A stretch of 64,000 bases of DNA from Sarocladium kiliense (lineage: Eukaryota; Ascomycota; Sordariomycetes; Hypocreales; Sarocladiaceae): positions 1,364,001-1,428,000 of the forward strand of contig JAUZTG010000016.1 in assembly GCA_030734395.1 (NCBI GenBank). The letters run 5' to 3'. Shown here in pieces: positions 20,726 through 32,232 of this stretch. Position numbers and translations under genes: made by a program. Within the stretch, counting starts at the first letter, position 1, and every line of letters begins with the position of its first letter. The notes beneath the pieces were generated by a model. It was not told the origin of the DNA, made no database searches, and saw only the letters and a program-made list of their open reading frames with translations.

Positions 20726-23700
20726 CTAGACGTCCCATTCGTGGATATTATCGTTCCTTGAGATGAAGGGCTCGTCGATCCGCTTGATCGCGAAGTCACT
20801 ACACAAAATACTGCGAAGATCTTGTTAGCGAGGGTCTCTACCTCCGTGAATAACGTGACTTACCACGCAGAAGCAACGAGCGAGTCTAATTCGGTGACAA
20901 CTGCCTCCCTCTTCGCGCCACTGACAGTGCCTCGGTGGATCTGCATTTGCAGCTCCTTGATTCTTGACGACTTGCCCATCCCTGCCTGCTCAAGCACCTT
21001 CCGGCCCAAGCAATCGGAGTGGAACGAATGTTGGCAGGGAAAAACAAAGAACTGTCGGCTGAGAAGCGGCAGCCCGCACACATAGCATTTCTCTCCAGGC
21101 TCAACGATGGCATAGCGGTGGTCCAACGCTGCAATGTCGACCTTGATGTTCGTCGCTGTCTGCGAGGACTCGTCCATCTCCTTCTTGAGCGCGTCGATAT
21201 TCCTGCTATAGTCCTCGAGAGCGCCGCAGATCTCCTCCTTGAAGTCATCGATCACCACAAAGTCGGGAAAGAAGGGAATGAGATCCTCGATCTTAAGTAG
21301 CTCACAACGCTTGAGGAACTCAATCGCCGTTTTAATGCCGTTGGACTGCGAAATGACCTTCCTTGCGATAGCCAGCCATAAGCGCTTTCTCAGCTGTGGC
21401 TTCTCCATAGGACGGTCGGCAATAACTGCTGCAAGTTCTGTTTCGTTATGTGACAAGGCGAGGTCGACGGCCTGGAGATATTGGCCCATACTCGTGTAGA
21501 TATGAACACATGACAATGTCCGGTGATGCTGGATGCAAAGTCTTAGAGCAAAATCTGGATCGTAGCGAGGCTCCTCGCCCTGGGCTTGAAGGTACGATAG
21601 AAGCCCCGACTCATCCTTGGAGGGATGTGAAGCGTATATCGATACCAGAGTGTTGTGAACGGCTGCATCCTTGGAGTTGAGTTGATAGATGGTATAGTTG
21701 AGATACCGCAGCGCCTGGTTCTGTGATATCGGGCCACTGCCAAAATTCCTGTTATAGTCGAGGAGCGCAGGTATTAAGCTCCTGACCTTAAGCTCGGGAT
21801 GTCGCATAAGAATTTCGACGAGATCTTGGGCGACGTGCGTCATCAGCACACTGCTATATCGGTAGAAGACTTCGGTGTCAGTCTGCTTCTTCAGGACATC
21901 AAGTGCTTCGGCCCATCGCTCTCTCTGCACCCAGTACGACAAGACGTAGTTGTAGTCGTTCACGGCGTTAGCGAAGTACAAAAGTTCTTCCTCGCGACCA
22001 TGGCTGCCAATAACATCGTAGACTGTCCGTCGATCCAGGTCGTTGTTGTACTTGTTGACAAAGTCCTGGTACTCTTTGCGCAAAGCCTCCAGAAGTCTGC
22101 GAGATTCTTTAGGGTTGAGCTCCTCTGACAATTCAGCTTGTGTAATGATAGTATCGTCCAACGTGTTGAGCTTCGTCATGAAAACCTCAATGAGCCAGCT
22201 GGCGATCATTACCCTCTGCATGATTGCCGACTTCTTCGTCGCCGCCAGTTTCGTGAGCAAAAACTGTCGCAAAGCGTCTGGCTGGTTATTATCGATGATG
22301 CTCAGTGCAATGTCTTCGAAAGGTTTGTTGCTACGACCATATATCGTCGCTGCCTGGTTCCAATGCCCTTTGCTAGCCAAATGATCGCCAAATGCAGCGG
22401 CAACCGTCTCTTTCTGAGTCTGTGTAGACGCATGCATCAGAGCAGTCTCAAACTGATTCATCTTCATCAAGATCTGCCAGACATCCCGGTCTTCGTCTCG
22501 AACAACGATCTCGTAGATACCTCCAGAAGTAAAGAGCCAGAAAGTGTTCTCTTGCATGTCAACCGAAAAGCCAATGGGCTTCTGCCCTTGGAGCAGGACA
22601 CGATGTTCAGACACAATATCTCCAGTGAGCCGGTTCGTAGTGACCACACGATCGCCAATTAGGCTCACAATGTGCCACTGCGTTAGTACAATCGCATCGA
22701 TCGTCTCAGGTGATGGTTTGCGTTTGCCGCCGGTCTCAACCGTCGCGATCTGAGAGCGAGGTATGAGTTTGGACTCTGAAAATACTTTGGCGCCCAAGTT
22801 GCTATCGATTGGCGAATTGAGAAGCTTCCCATGAAAGACGCCTTGGGGGTTAAGCCAGGCATATGCTCGGTCTGTCGCTTCGCCGTCTCTCAACTTTGAG
22901 CTCGGGGGATCGGGAGAGACAGCCACGGGGGATGGTGCGCCAGCTGTCGCGCGCGCCACTTCATGGACGACAGGTTGCTCGCCCTCGAACAGCCGAGTGT
23001 AGACTGAGCCACTCCCGTCATGGCCATGGCTGATGCGACCCGTGAGATGAAACAGCCGGCTTTGTGTCCCAATCACGACTCTCCGCATATCAGACTTCCC
23101 GTTCAGATCATCCACCCAAAGACCCGTGATCGGCCCATCAGGAAGCTTGTGTAGGTTCTTGAGGTGCTTGACCTCCTTCTTGTAGAACTCGTTGGATGTC
23201 TCTATGAAGGCTTCGTATATGTTACCATCCGCTGCGCCGATGAGGATCTCTCTGGTTGAGGCTGTGGGATGGGAGGGATTCCACGCGACACTTTCGATGG
23301 TAACGCCGCGTAACCGCCCGAGGGGCCGAGGATGTTTCGATTGTGAGTGGAGGTAGTAGTTCTCGCCAGTAGCCGTGCAGATCAGCAGGTGTGATGCTGT
23401 TGGATCGAGAAACATGCGCCGTATGACGCCAACTTCTGAAGGCTTCTTGGGCAAATCGATGTCTGTTTGCTCATGCATCGTTAGCGAAACAGGCACTGAC
23501 AGCTTCGGGGAAAGCAGTTCGGGTGACGTCAGTGTCGCGAGCATCAACAACTCACCATCTATGTCTTCGGCGCGATTCAGGTCAATGCGCAATATGCGGC
23601 CGTTGGAAAGCGCGAGCACTATAACATTGTTGGCGACCTGTCCAGCCACGAAGTCCGCAGCGAGGGAGAACTGTAGCTGGACGGGCTCGACGCTGAAGAT

Positions 23701-23766
23701 GGGAAGGTCATCGCCGCCAGCAAGGCCGTTGGCGGCATCAAAGCCGTCAGTTGGATCGGGGGCCAT
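20726..23766 (-). CDS. vps18: Vacuolar protein sorting-associated protein 18 (Pep3), HOPS/CORVET subunit
   Basis: Two exons, 23766-20864 and 20810-20726, give 995 aa. The N-terminal half is a Pep3/Vps18 beta-propeller (LALSNGRILRIDLNR), the middle an alpha-solenoid with clathrin-heavy-chain-like repeats (LLYFANAVNDYNYVLSYWVQ), and the C-terminus a RING-H2 finger. The first RING half (CYVCGLPLLSRQFFVFPCQHSFHSDCL) is in exon 1. The last Cys pair (ASACILCSDFAIKRIDEPF) is only completed by splicing out a 53-nt intron with a GCTAAC branch site; unspliced reading stops after ..VASAW and loses it. Vps18 is shared by the HOPS and CORVET tethers that drive endosome-vacuole fusion. It is convergent with the subunit c-like gene, 157 bp away. 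Confidence 0.97.
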
Positions 23767-24395
23767 GTTTCACCTTCTGCGACCACATGAACATGGCTCA
23801 AGTGGTCGAAGGCGCGGAGATGGCCGAATTCGCGGCAGAGCGTAAGGCGGTTGCGTGGTTGTGTTGTCGAAGCACATACGTAGAGGTGAGTTGCGGAGCT
23901 GGTGGCTAGCTGTTGGAGAAGCGGAGCGGTTGGGAGCTGCCTGCCGATCCCCACCCTATACCAGATAGAACTTACCTTACGTTCCACTAACAGCGTGCAC
24001 GATGGTGCAAGCTCTGAGTACGGTCCATGTCGGCTTGGCTATGTCTTGTATGTGCGAGGAGAGTATTATACACTTGACAATGAGGACATAGGGTGAGTCC
24101 CTGGGTGATACTTTGTGGTGGCACTTCAGCTGGGCTTTGGGCTGATGTAAGAGACAACCTTTCACCTGCATTTTATGTTGAAAAGGTTGAAAACACCCGC
24201 TCGCCGATGCCCTACAGTCTTAAGGACTGTATATACTGCGAGATTCAAAATTTGGTGCTATGTCATATTCTTGCATGACGCATAATAACTGAAAACACCT
24301 ACTATTTATTTTCCTCAACATCTTTGGTCACGATGGGCGAGGCCAAATGTGAGAGCTACATTATGTTTAATAGCAGCCCGACTTTCAACAAATAC
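23767..24395. other. Intergenic, VPS18 promoter side
   Basis: 0.63 kb between the VPS18 start and tRNA-Leu. No gene seen; the right part is AT-rich. Confidence 0.55.
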
Positions 24396-24506
24396 GGTGA
24401 GGTGGCCGAGCGGTTATGGCGCTAGATTAAGGCGGTCTCGGGCTCTGTCCGAGTATCAAATCTTCTAGTATCGAAAGATGCGTGGGTTCGAATCCCACCC
24501 TCATCA
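24396..24506 (+). tRNA. tRNA-Leu (anticodon AAG) with a 30-nt intron
   Basis: Acceptor strands GGTGAGG and CCTCATC pair (one G-T), with discriminator A at 24506. A-box region TGGCCGAGCGG, D-stem GCC/GGC. Anticodon stem CTAGA (24422-24426) pairs only with TCTAG at 24464-24468, so the bases in between include an intron, placed after position 37 as usual (24433-24462). The loop reads TT-AAG-G, anticodon AAG (codon CUU). The long variable arm (ATC/GAT stem) and T-arm GTGGG-TTCGAAT-CCCAC confirm a class II Leu tRNA. T-runs shortly after the 3' end (about 24521-24531) should stop RNA polymerase III. Confidence 0.93.
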
Positions 24507-24520
24507 TCTTTCCCTCGAAA

Positions 24521-24531
24521 TTTTCTTTTTT
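24521..24531 (+). terminator. RNA polymerase III terminator of tRNA-Leu
   Basis: TTTTCTTTTTT begins 15 bp after the tRNA 3' end; runs of four or more T are the normal Pol III stop. Confidence 0.6.
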
Positions 24532-25070
24532 GTCCTCCCGAATCGTGAGTCGCAGGTGGCATTAACCCTTTTTTTTTGGTGGGAAAATCACGACTTTGCT
24601 GTCCACTCCTCGTGGACGGAAGGAAACCTGACTGCATTGTACAGCGCGGTAAACACGCATGCTTTGAGAGGTGGTCTTTCACTTCACATCGTACAGTAAC
24701 ATACTGCATACCTGAGGTAGCGCACCATGACAGACTGAGGAGATTGCAATGTATTTACAAACCACAATCTCCTAAACTGTCTAACCCAAAACTTAACGCC
24801 CGCCTATATCATGTTGTGAGGATTGATGCCGATGAAGATAAAATCCAAACACATTCCCTCTTCCGCTTGCTAGTCAATCAGAAAACAGCCATATGCCATA
24901 AAACTATCAACGTTACTTCGTCGATTCTAAAGAAGTAAACCGAGTCCTCGCTCGTCTTCTCCCAGCACCATGAATTTCGCTTCCGTCGCAGGTATCTCGC
25001 CAAATTCGTCATAGTTCTTGTAAAAACATTCGTAGTATCGTGCCAGACTAGGCATCTTGAGCAAGCGGGC
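24532..25070. other. Intergenic, no gene seen
   Basis: 0.54 kb between the tRNA and the 3' end of the methyltransferase gene. It includes a T9 run near 24570. Short ORFs only. Confidence 0.55.
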
Positions 25071-26589
25071 TTAAGTAGATAAAGGTGCCCGTGATGATTG
25101 GGAGCTCCTTGCCTCCATTGCAAACGGCGAGGGATCCCTGCTCGCCCTGATAGTGTTTTGACCCGGTGTGCTCTCGCGTTGAGACCTTATGCTCGGCGAG
25201 CTACTTGCATATGCCTGTGGAGTCCTGGCCGGTGGTGCGTCGACCGGTTTTCGTGCAGTCACGACAACCATCTTAGCCTGCAGTCCCTTGGACTTCTCCG
25301 GATCTTTGGCCAGGTTTGCCAGTTCTCGAGCTGCCTCCTCACAAGCAGCTTTGCACTCGTCGGGATCCCAACCCATTTGTTCGGTAAGGAGCCGTAAGCA
25401 GAGGGCTTCAAATGCGTCGAGACAAGCTATCAACCAGATTTTGCCGGCTGTCTTCTCTGCGACTGATATGGGAATAACGTATTCCGTTGCACGCACGTCC
25501 ACAAATCCGGCGTCGAGGAACACCCGCGGGTTCATGTGACTAACGCCACGGACACGACCAGCCTTCTCTGAGGCGATCAGGAGGTCTCGTTGAAGAGCAT
25601 GAACTGAGGAGTCGGGCGAGAATTGAGACATGAACTTAGTCAAGCCTTCTATCGAATCGAAATCCTGGACCTCGACATACCCCCCGGGTTTGAGCGAAAA
25701 GTATACATTGTCGTACATTGTCGCCCAATCCGCGAAAGCACCTTCCATATCGCGGAAGTGAATGAGGTCATATAGGTCGGGTAATCGCTCCCAGTCCTCA
25801 GCATCTTCTATTTCGAAAAAGACATTCATCGGCACACCTTGTGTCTCGGCAGTGGCGGATATGTCGGTGCCAACAACCTCACAGTGTGGGAACAGCTCCG
25901 CGATCCGGATCGCCCATTCGCCTGTGCCCGTACCGATGTCGAGGATATGCTCTGGGCTGTCCAGATGAACCGTTGTCAACTCGTGATTCAGGACATGGAG
26001 GTAAACTCTGTGTAGTAATGCCAATCGCAATTGCTCCATATCATCGTTTGGCATGTAATAGTCTCTGCAGTATCGTCGCCCATGGATTTCTCGATAGTCA
26101 AGGTCTTGCGCCCACAATGAACGTGTCGATGCCCCCCTGGTAAGAAAATGTTAGGTACCATGAAACCAAACCGGCGCCAGGACCAACTTACATGTCAGAT
26201 CCGCCGTGTACTTCTGCGCCTCGCCATGGCTCTTCGCTTCTGTGTTCGAATGCTACTTGTGGGTAGTTGCTGCGCGGATACATGGAAACGCCGTCGTGGT
26301 CGACTTCATGATCATCCGAGTCGGGCTCACTTGTCGTGGCGGTGTTGACAGCGGCCGGATCGACTGAAACTTCTTCGTCTGTGTCCATGAAGCTCGTCAT
26401 GGCAGTCTGTGCCCCTTCGCTCATGGCGTTTTCGCTCAGCGTGCCGTCGTCGCTGGAATTCGGGGATAGAGCTGGGACGCTTCGTGAGGCATCTGGGGAG
26501 CTCTGGCCGTGAATGTGGTTTTTGGACTCGGTGAGATCGACCGACTTCTCCGATTGCTTTCGCCGCTTGGCCGGACGCTTCCGCGCCAT
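25071..26589 (-). CDS. LaeA-like SAM-dependent methyltransferase
   Basis: Two exons, 26589-26192 and 26136-25071, give 487 aa. A ~110-residue basic then Ser/Asp/Glu-rich disordered N-terminus (MARKRPAKRRKQSEKS, a likely nuclear localisation signal) precedes a Rossmann methyltransferase. The domain has an entry region (HGRRYCRDYYMPNDDMEQLR), SAM motif I ILDIGTGTGEWAI, acidic loop VVGTDISA and post-I/II segments FFEIEDAEDW and LIHFRDMEG, then LKPGGYVEVQDFD. This is the UMTA/LaeA-like family, which includes the global regulator of fungal secondary metabolism, but most members are not LaeA itself. The ~60-residue C-terminal tail is Ser/Arg/Pro-rich. True LaeA orthology is not shown. Confidence 0.88.
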
Positions 26590-29500
26590 GGGCAGGGCGA
26601 GTCTGCGCTCGCTATCTGATTGAACGTCGACGAGTGTGAATTGTCGTCATGATCCGGAGCGCGTGGGAGCTGTGCTGCAGTTTTGAATTGATGTTCGTTG
26701 GTGGGGGCTGATGGCGATCTCAGTTGCTGGCGACCGTGCGCGATTCGCTCCTAAATGATGGGCGGGCCCAGTGTTATGTCGCCTGGACAGCTGATTGCGA
26801 GAGGGCTGCAAATCTTGATGGACAGCTCGAGAGTATCCAGGAAATTTTGAAGCATCGGCTAGGCTATGCAGATTGAATGGTGAACGAAACAAAATGCAGA
26901 CTGTAGGAGGGTAGGAAGGGGGAGGTATCGAGGAAGAAGTCGAGGCAGACGAATCGAGAAGGGCGAGGTGCAAGCCAAGTGGTGCCGGACTTGCAGCTAG
27001 ACAGTCGAAGATGCCTGTAACACGCAGGGTATAAAGAGTTGCAATGGAGCCATAAGCCCAGGCGTGGTGGTGCTCAGGAACCTAATAATGCCTGTAGGTG
27101 CGAGGAGCGAGCAGCTGGGGCGTGCGACAGATGAGTTGTAAAGCAAAGGATGGAAATGGAGATGGAAGAAAAGATGGTGGGACACATGAATCATACTGTG
27201 CAGGCGCACTGCAATAGATGGCACTTGTACAGTGCTAAACACAGTGTCCAGGCATCTTCGACCCCAGCTGAGGCACCCAGCACTTATCCTCCACAACACC
27301 ATCCATCATCACCAAATTCACCACTCAGCAGCCCCTTAGGCCACCACCGAGTCCACCATCATCTTCGCTTCCTCCTCGGCCCCGTACACGCTTCAGGGCT
27401 GCTCTGGACCGGCGCCTTGGCTCTCACATCCATCCTGCTCGCTTGGCACACTTGCTTTCTCAAGCTTCAAGGCCCCATCCCAGACTCTAGAGGGTGCCCA
27501 CCCACCCGTGCAGGGTCGAGGCCAGGGGTGCCATCGCGCCGTGGCCGTCGCGCATCCGCCGAACCCACCCTCACACTCGATTCCTCACAGGTTGGTGGTA
27601 CTAGCGCCCCGCTGCCAAACCGTCGAAAAGTCCGCGGTACGCGGGGAGGCCTTGTCCTGGCTCTCTCTGGGCCTGTCCCTGCTTCTTTGGCATTGACGCC
27701 TATCCAGGAGCTGGGTGACAGGGGACCTCCCGCTGCCGCGCCGCTTCCCGAGAGCACCGTCTAGCCATGGTCTCAACGCTATGTCTGCAAGAGGGAGTTG
27801 ATTGTCGACCTAGAGACAGTCCAAGACACGTAAAGAGCTTATGGGGGACATTGGCGCAGACAACTGTGCCTAGCTCTTTGGAGTCCCCTGGTCCTTATTA
27901 CGGCCTGATCATGACTGCTGTCATGACGGCACGGAGTAGAATTGATCCCAAGCCCTCTTCGTCAATGCACCCGATAGCCCGTCCCGCTAACGCAGCCCGC
28001 TCAGGACCTCGCACAGCCTGGGCGACTTCTAGTCGGTAATGCCTCTTTAGGCATACGATTAGGTACGAAAGACTTGTCGAATCTCCAGGCCGTATCCTTG
28101 TTGCTGCCTCACCGGAAACAGCGTCCCGATGTGACGCGTAGGCATTAAGTTGGACACGGAATTTGGGTTCGACCAAGCGGACTTTGGCGAAAGATGCGCC
28201 TGTTCTTCCTTCTAAACCCTGGTCCGGGTTGCTGGCGATCTCCCTGTTGAGGGATCCATACCCTGGTATAGTGCTGTGCTGGAGGGACCCCGTCAGTTCT
28301 GGTCTTCCGTGGCTTGTTCAATGGGGCCCGAACCAAACATTCATGCTTCATGACAACACCCAGCACGAGACTATCAGTGGTCCCAATGTTCAGCCGCGGA
28401 CTCGACGAAAAACTGGTATCACGAATGGCGCTTGTCGTCGTTGCTCCAGCTCACTCAATCACCTGGCTGGAACTAACTCACAGCCTCGATCACTCGCGCC
28501 TCGCTTCCATACGCCTCGTCCGGTCAGACTCCTTGACCATCGACTCGCTAGCTGCTCAATCGGTAGACAAAGGAGACTGACCCAGTTAACTCGGCGGCTC
28601 GATCACATCCGGCTGGACCTGTCAGTTGAGCCTGGCGCCTGGGATCCGCTTTCGAAGGGTAGTATCCTTCGATGCAACCTCATGCCCTGATCTCCGCTGG
28701 GCATCCCACCAGCAGCTTGGTGGTTCCTTCCACACAAACCCAGCTCACGGCCCATTATATTGCCCACCTACATCCTGCAGAAGGTACTGGAGGGCACCAT
28801 ACGATAGATCTATTTGCAATCATCTGGAGTCCCTCCGCCAGCCGGGTCCGGCGACAATTTCTAGACCACCAAGGAGCGGCCATGCAAGCCAAAAGTTCCA
28901 GAACGACGCGGCCTGGGTTATGGCACGACACAAAAGGCAGCTAACAATACGCCAAGTGTAAAGCAGTAGCACTCGATGTTTAGTCGCCCGTGCTGCTAAG
29001 GCCAGAGAAAAACCACTCGCAAGTCCGAAGTGGGACGCCCACAGGCAACACAACCTTCCCTCTGCGTAAGAACGCGCCCTCGGAACCAAAGTCTAAATTG
29101 CGGATGGATAGTTTGCATTTGACGGACCGGTGCCGCGGCATAGGATACGTGTCCCAGCTCAGGGACGCACGGCAGGGCCGACGTGGTTTGAAGTCGGGGA
29201 CACCGTGCGTCATGGGCCGCAGCATTGGACCTATAGCGTTTGGCAAGTCAAAAGCACGACGTGCTTCCGCGTTGACCAGGGGAGAAGGTGACGGCCCAAT
29301 GAATCGGCGCAGTTTGGGAGCGATGCTCCGTGAAAGAAGGCAGTGATCCATCCATGCCCCTCAGGTCTGCATGTGAGGCGAGCGGATGCCAGATGTGCTG
29401 TCCATTTCCTGTTGGCTCGCGTAAGCTTAGGGTTCCCACAGCAGCCTGCAGAGAGGGCTGTGGACCGAGTTGTCGGGACGGCATCAGGAGTCGAAGGAAT

Positions 29501-29700
29501 TGACGCAAGATCAAAGTTGATTAAGTCCTGAAGCTGACCTAAATGCATAGTGTCAAATTCAAGAAATCAGTGCTCGGAGACGAAGCGGTGTTGGACACCG
29601 CCCCTTCTTTGGGCATGAACATCCATGCACCACTTATATCGGACCAAAACTTTGGGTCATACTTCCTTCGGGCCCTCACGTTGACCCTGCGTGACTTGGG
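26590..29700. other. 3.1 kb region without a supported gene
   Basis: The largest gene-free stretch. It lies upstream of the LaeA-like gene and downstream of the dehydratase gene. ORFs of up to 204 codons occur on both strands, but they overlap, have erratic composition, lack conserved motifs and cannot be joined by plausible introns. It is GC-rich in the middle (about 27.3-27.8 kb). It may be a long promoter or leader or hold non-coding transcription; sequence alone does not say. Confidence 0.45.
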
Positions 29701-31167
29701 TCATCCAGGTAATCGCTCACCGTCCTGGGCAGAAGTATCTACTGCGGCATTCGGCCTATTGCCGCTGGCTATCCTCGTCAATGTCTCTCCTTCAGCAAGA
29801 CACTCTTCGCCGGGCAGTGGAGGATCGTCCTTCATTGCGTGTCCTTCATCCGGCACTACTTCGCCTTCGCTCACCATTGGGAAAGGCGTCAGTACGTGGC
29901 TAATATCTCCCCACCAAATCTCGCCGAACCTCGCATACCAGTCCACCGTCCTCTTCAAACCGTCGTCGAAGCTCGTGCGCTGCACCCATCCCAGGTCTCG
30001 TAGCTTCGTGTCGTCGACGGCGTACCGACAGTCGTTGAAGGGTCTATCATGTGTGTACTTGACCCACCGGCGGAAGTCGGCAGGTGTTGAGTGAGGGATG
30101 TTCAAAGCAGTAAGGATCTTGCCGCAGAGTTCGAGATTGGAGATCTCATCCCCTGACCCAATGTTGTAGACTTGACCCAACTGTCCTTTGTGAAGAATGG
30201 TGTCGAAAGCGTCTGCTGCGTCTCCTGCGTAGAGGTATCGACGAGTGGGCGAGCCGTTACCATGTAGAACAACAGGCCGCCCTCGCTGGAGTAAGCATGT
30301 GAACTTTGAGATGATTTCTGTGCAAGCCGGTTAGCTGGGCTCAAATGCACCGTCTCGTTCGATATGGGAGCCATACTCTCCGGGAACTGATGTGGCCCGT
30401 AAACGTTATTGCTCCGTGCAATGATGACAGGGAGCTTGAAGCTCTTCTGATAAGATTGCACCAGCATCTCTGCCGCTGCTTTACTCGCCGCATATGGATT
30501 CGTCGGCGCCAAGATACTTGTCTCAAGCAAGTCATCTCCACCCTCACTAACCTCACCATACACTTCATCCGTCGAGATATGAATAAACCTTCCGATGCCT
30601 ACCTTCTTCGCACTCTCTAGCAGTACATGCGTGCCGTAGACATTAGTATGTGTGAAGCCGTAGGAGTTCCCGAAGCTCAAGTCTACATGCGACTGAGCGG
30701 CGAAGTGCATCACCGTGTCGATGTTGTGACGCTCCATGCAGTCGAGGACGTCGGAAGGGTTCGTCACGTCTCCGCGGTGAAAGGTGAAGTTCGGCTTCCC
30801 GTCTAGACAGCCGGTGTTATTTAATGAGGCGCAGTAGTCTAGCTTGTCGAAGGAGATGATATTGTAAGATGGGTAGGTGAAGACCAGATGGCGGACGAGC
30901 CAGCATGCTCTGTTGAGAACAGTCAGTTGAGGACGAATTGTGATGAGATGGGAGAGATTCCTACATGAAGCCTGCGCCACCGGTGATCATGATGTTCTTG
31001 ACATCTTGCCTCGGCTCGAACTTGGTTGTGCCTTGGAGGAGAGGCGCGCGAAGCCAGATGTCTGGGTCTGGGAGGGACTGTGAAGTGCGACGGGCTATTG
31101 CGCGCCCGTATGCGCCTGTGGTGGTTGGACGGTCGCCAAATGGGCTATTGAGCCTCGCCGAATTCAT
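29701..31167 (-). CDS. NAD-dependent nucleotide-sugar 4,6-dehydratase (UDP/dTDP-glucose 4,6-dehydratase type)
   Basis: Three exons (31167-30965, 30909-30377, 30317-29701) give 450 aa; the ATG at 31167 is the first one in frame. A ~57-residue N-terminal leader precedes the extended-SDR core: ITGGAGFIACWLVRHLVF (NAD motif, split by intron 1), HFAAQSHVD, STDEVYG with the Asp-Glu pair of dehydratases, and the catalytic NPYAASK (Y-x3-K). YGPHQFPEKIISKF (joined across intron 2) and RRYLYAGDAADAF also match RmlB/RHM enzymes. It converts NDP-glucose to the 4-keto-6-deoxy sugar, the first step to UDP-rhamnose-like sugars; fungi usually use UDP-glucose. A ~60-residue acidic tail follows the core. The partner epimerase/reductase is not in this window. 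Confidence 0.92.
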
Positions 31168-32232
31168 CTTGCTCGCTCTTTCGCGCAAAGGCAAGCGGTC
31201 GCTCGTTTTGTTGCTCAGTTGACAAGATGTCCGAGGTGGTGCTTCGCTATGACCATGAGCGAGGTGAGCCGTGGAGGCGCAAACGCTGTCTGGAGCCGGG
31301 ATGGGAGATCAGGGCCAGCGTCTTGCTATGCTGCTCATATCAATCCGAGTTCCTTTGAGATTGCCGCGCCCTGGACGTGATCTCTGTCGCTGAAGGAGTC
31401 AAGTGAGGCCACCTGACTCACAGGTTGTGAGGCTATTTCCAGCGTCGGTGGTCCCGTCTCAGTTGACCCTTGCACCTTGTCGATCTCGCGACACACCTGA
31501 AATGTATATCTGAGGTCAATAATGGCTGCTTCAAGGCTCCAATAAACAGATGTCAAACAGCTTTCGTAGGTGAAAATTGTCCATCAGACTTAGAATTGAA
31601 CAGACAGGCACAGCATGAGAAGTCTGGTCAACTCTCCAGGGGGGTTTGCGCCTGCAATGCCTGGGTGGGAGCCGCTAGTGTATCCTACAGTTGCGAGAAC
31701 CCTATACGAAGGATGAGACTCCTCATCAATGCCACCGTGGCATTTGTCATCTGTATTGCAGAACGTGGGCAATGCTCCTCTTTTTGCCTCACTATCAGGC
31801 TGGAGACTTGAGGTTATCGATTAATATGCAGCCTTGGAATGGCGCGGCTATAGACGTTGTCCAGAAAACGTGGGCTGGATTTAGACTTTGGACCAGTGAC
31901 TGCCCTCAACAGTCAATGGCCTACCGGCCCAGAGCAAAGGTTGCAAGGCTCTCGGAGCAGTCAGGGTAAGTTGTTGTTCTTTTATCGTTCGAGGTTGACA
32001 TACATGCGAAGCTTCCGGCGCCAAAGACCTTCGCTCGAAAGGAGAGATGCAGCATTGGCAACTAGAGCCAAGGGCCTTGACATGGCGAGTTTCGAGGCGA
32101 CTTCGCATAGGAATTTATTCGACACGGATTTATTGGCCCTCGACTTCCAACCTGAGATAAGGCAGAGTATGATTGCCAGTGTGCTTGAGCGGCATTCCCA
32201 ACTCCAACGGGCGTTACTCCCGAGTTGCGATC
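31168..32232. other. Intergenic, dehydratase promoter
   Basis: 1.06 kb. A TGACTCA heptamer (Gcn4/CpcA-type) is at 31414-31420, about 250 bp upstream of the dehydratase ATG, of uncertain meaning. An ORF at 31857-32240 (+) resembles nothing and overlaps the SDR 3' end. Confidence 0.5.

Noticed and set aside
27150..27764. 204-codon ORF in the gene desert
   Set aside because: Pro/Ser/His low complexity, no conserved motif, strong overlap with minus-strand ORFs; best explained by local GC richness.
31414..31420. TGACTCA upstream of the 4,6-dehydratase
   Set aside because: Position is plausible, but there is no link between this enzyme and amino-acid starvation; kept only as a note.
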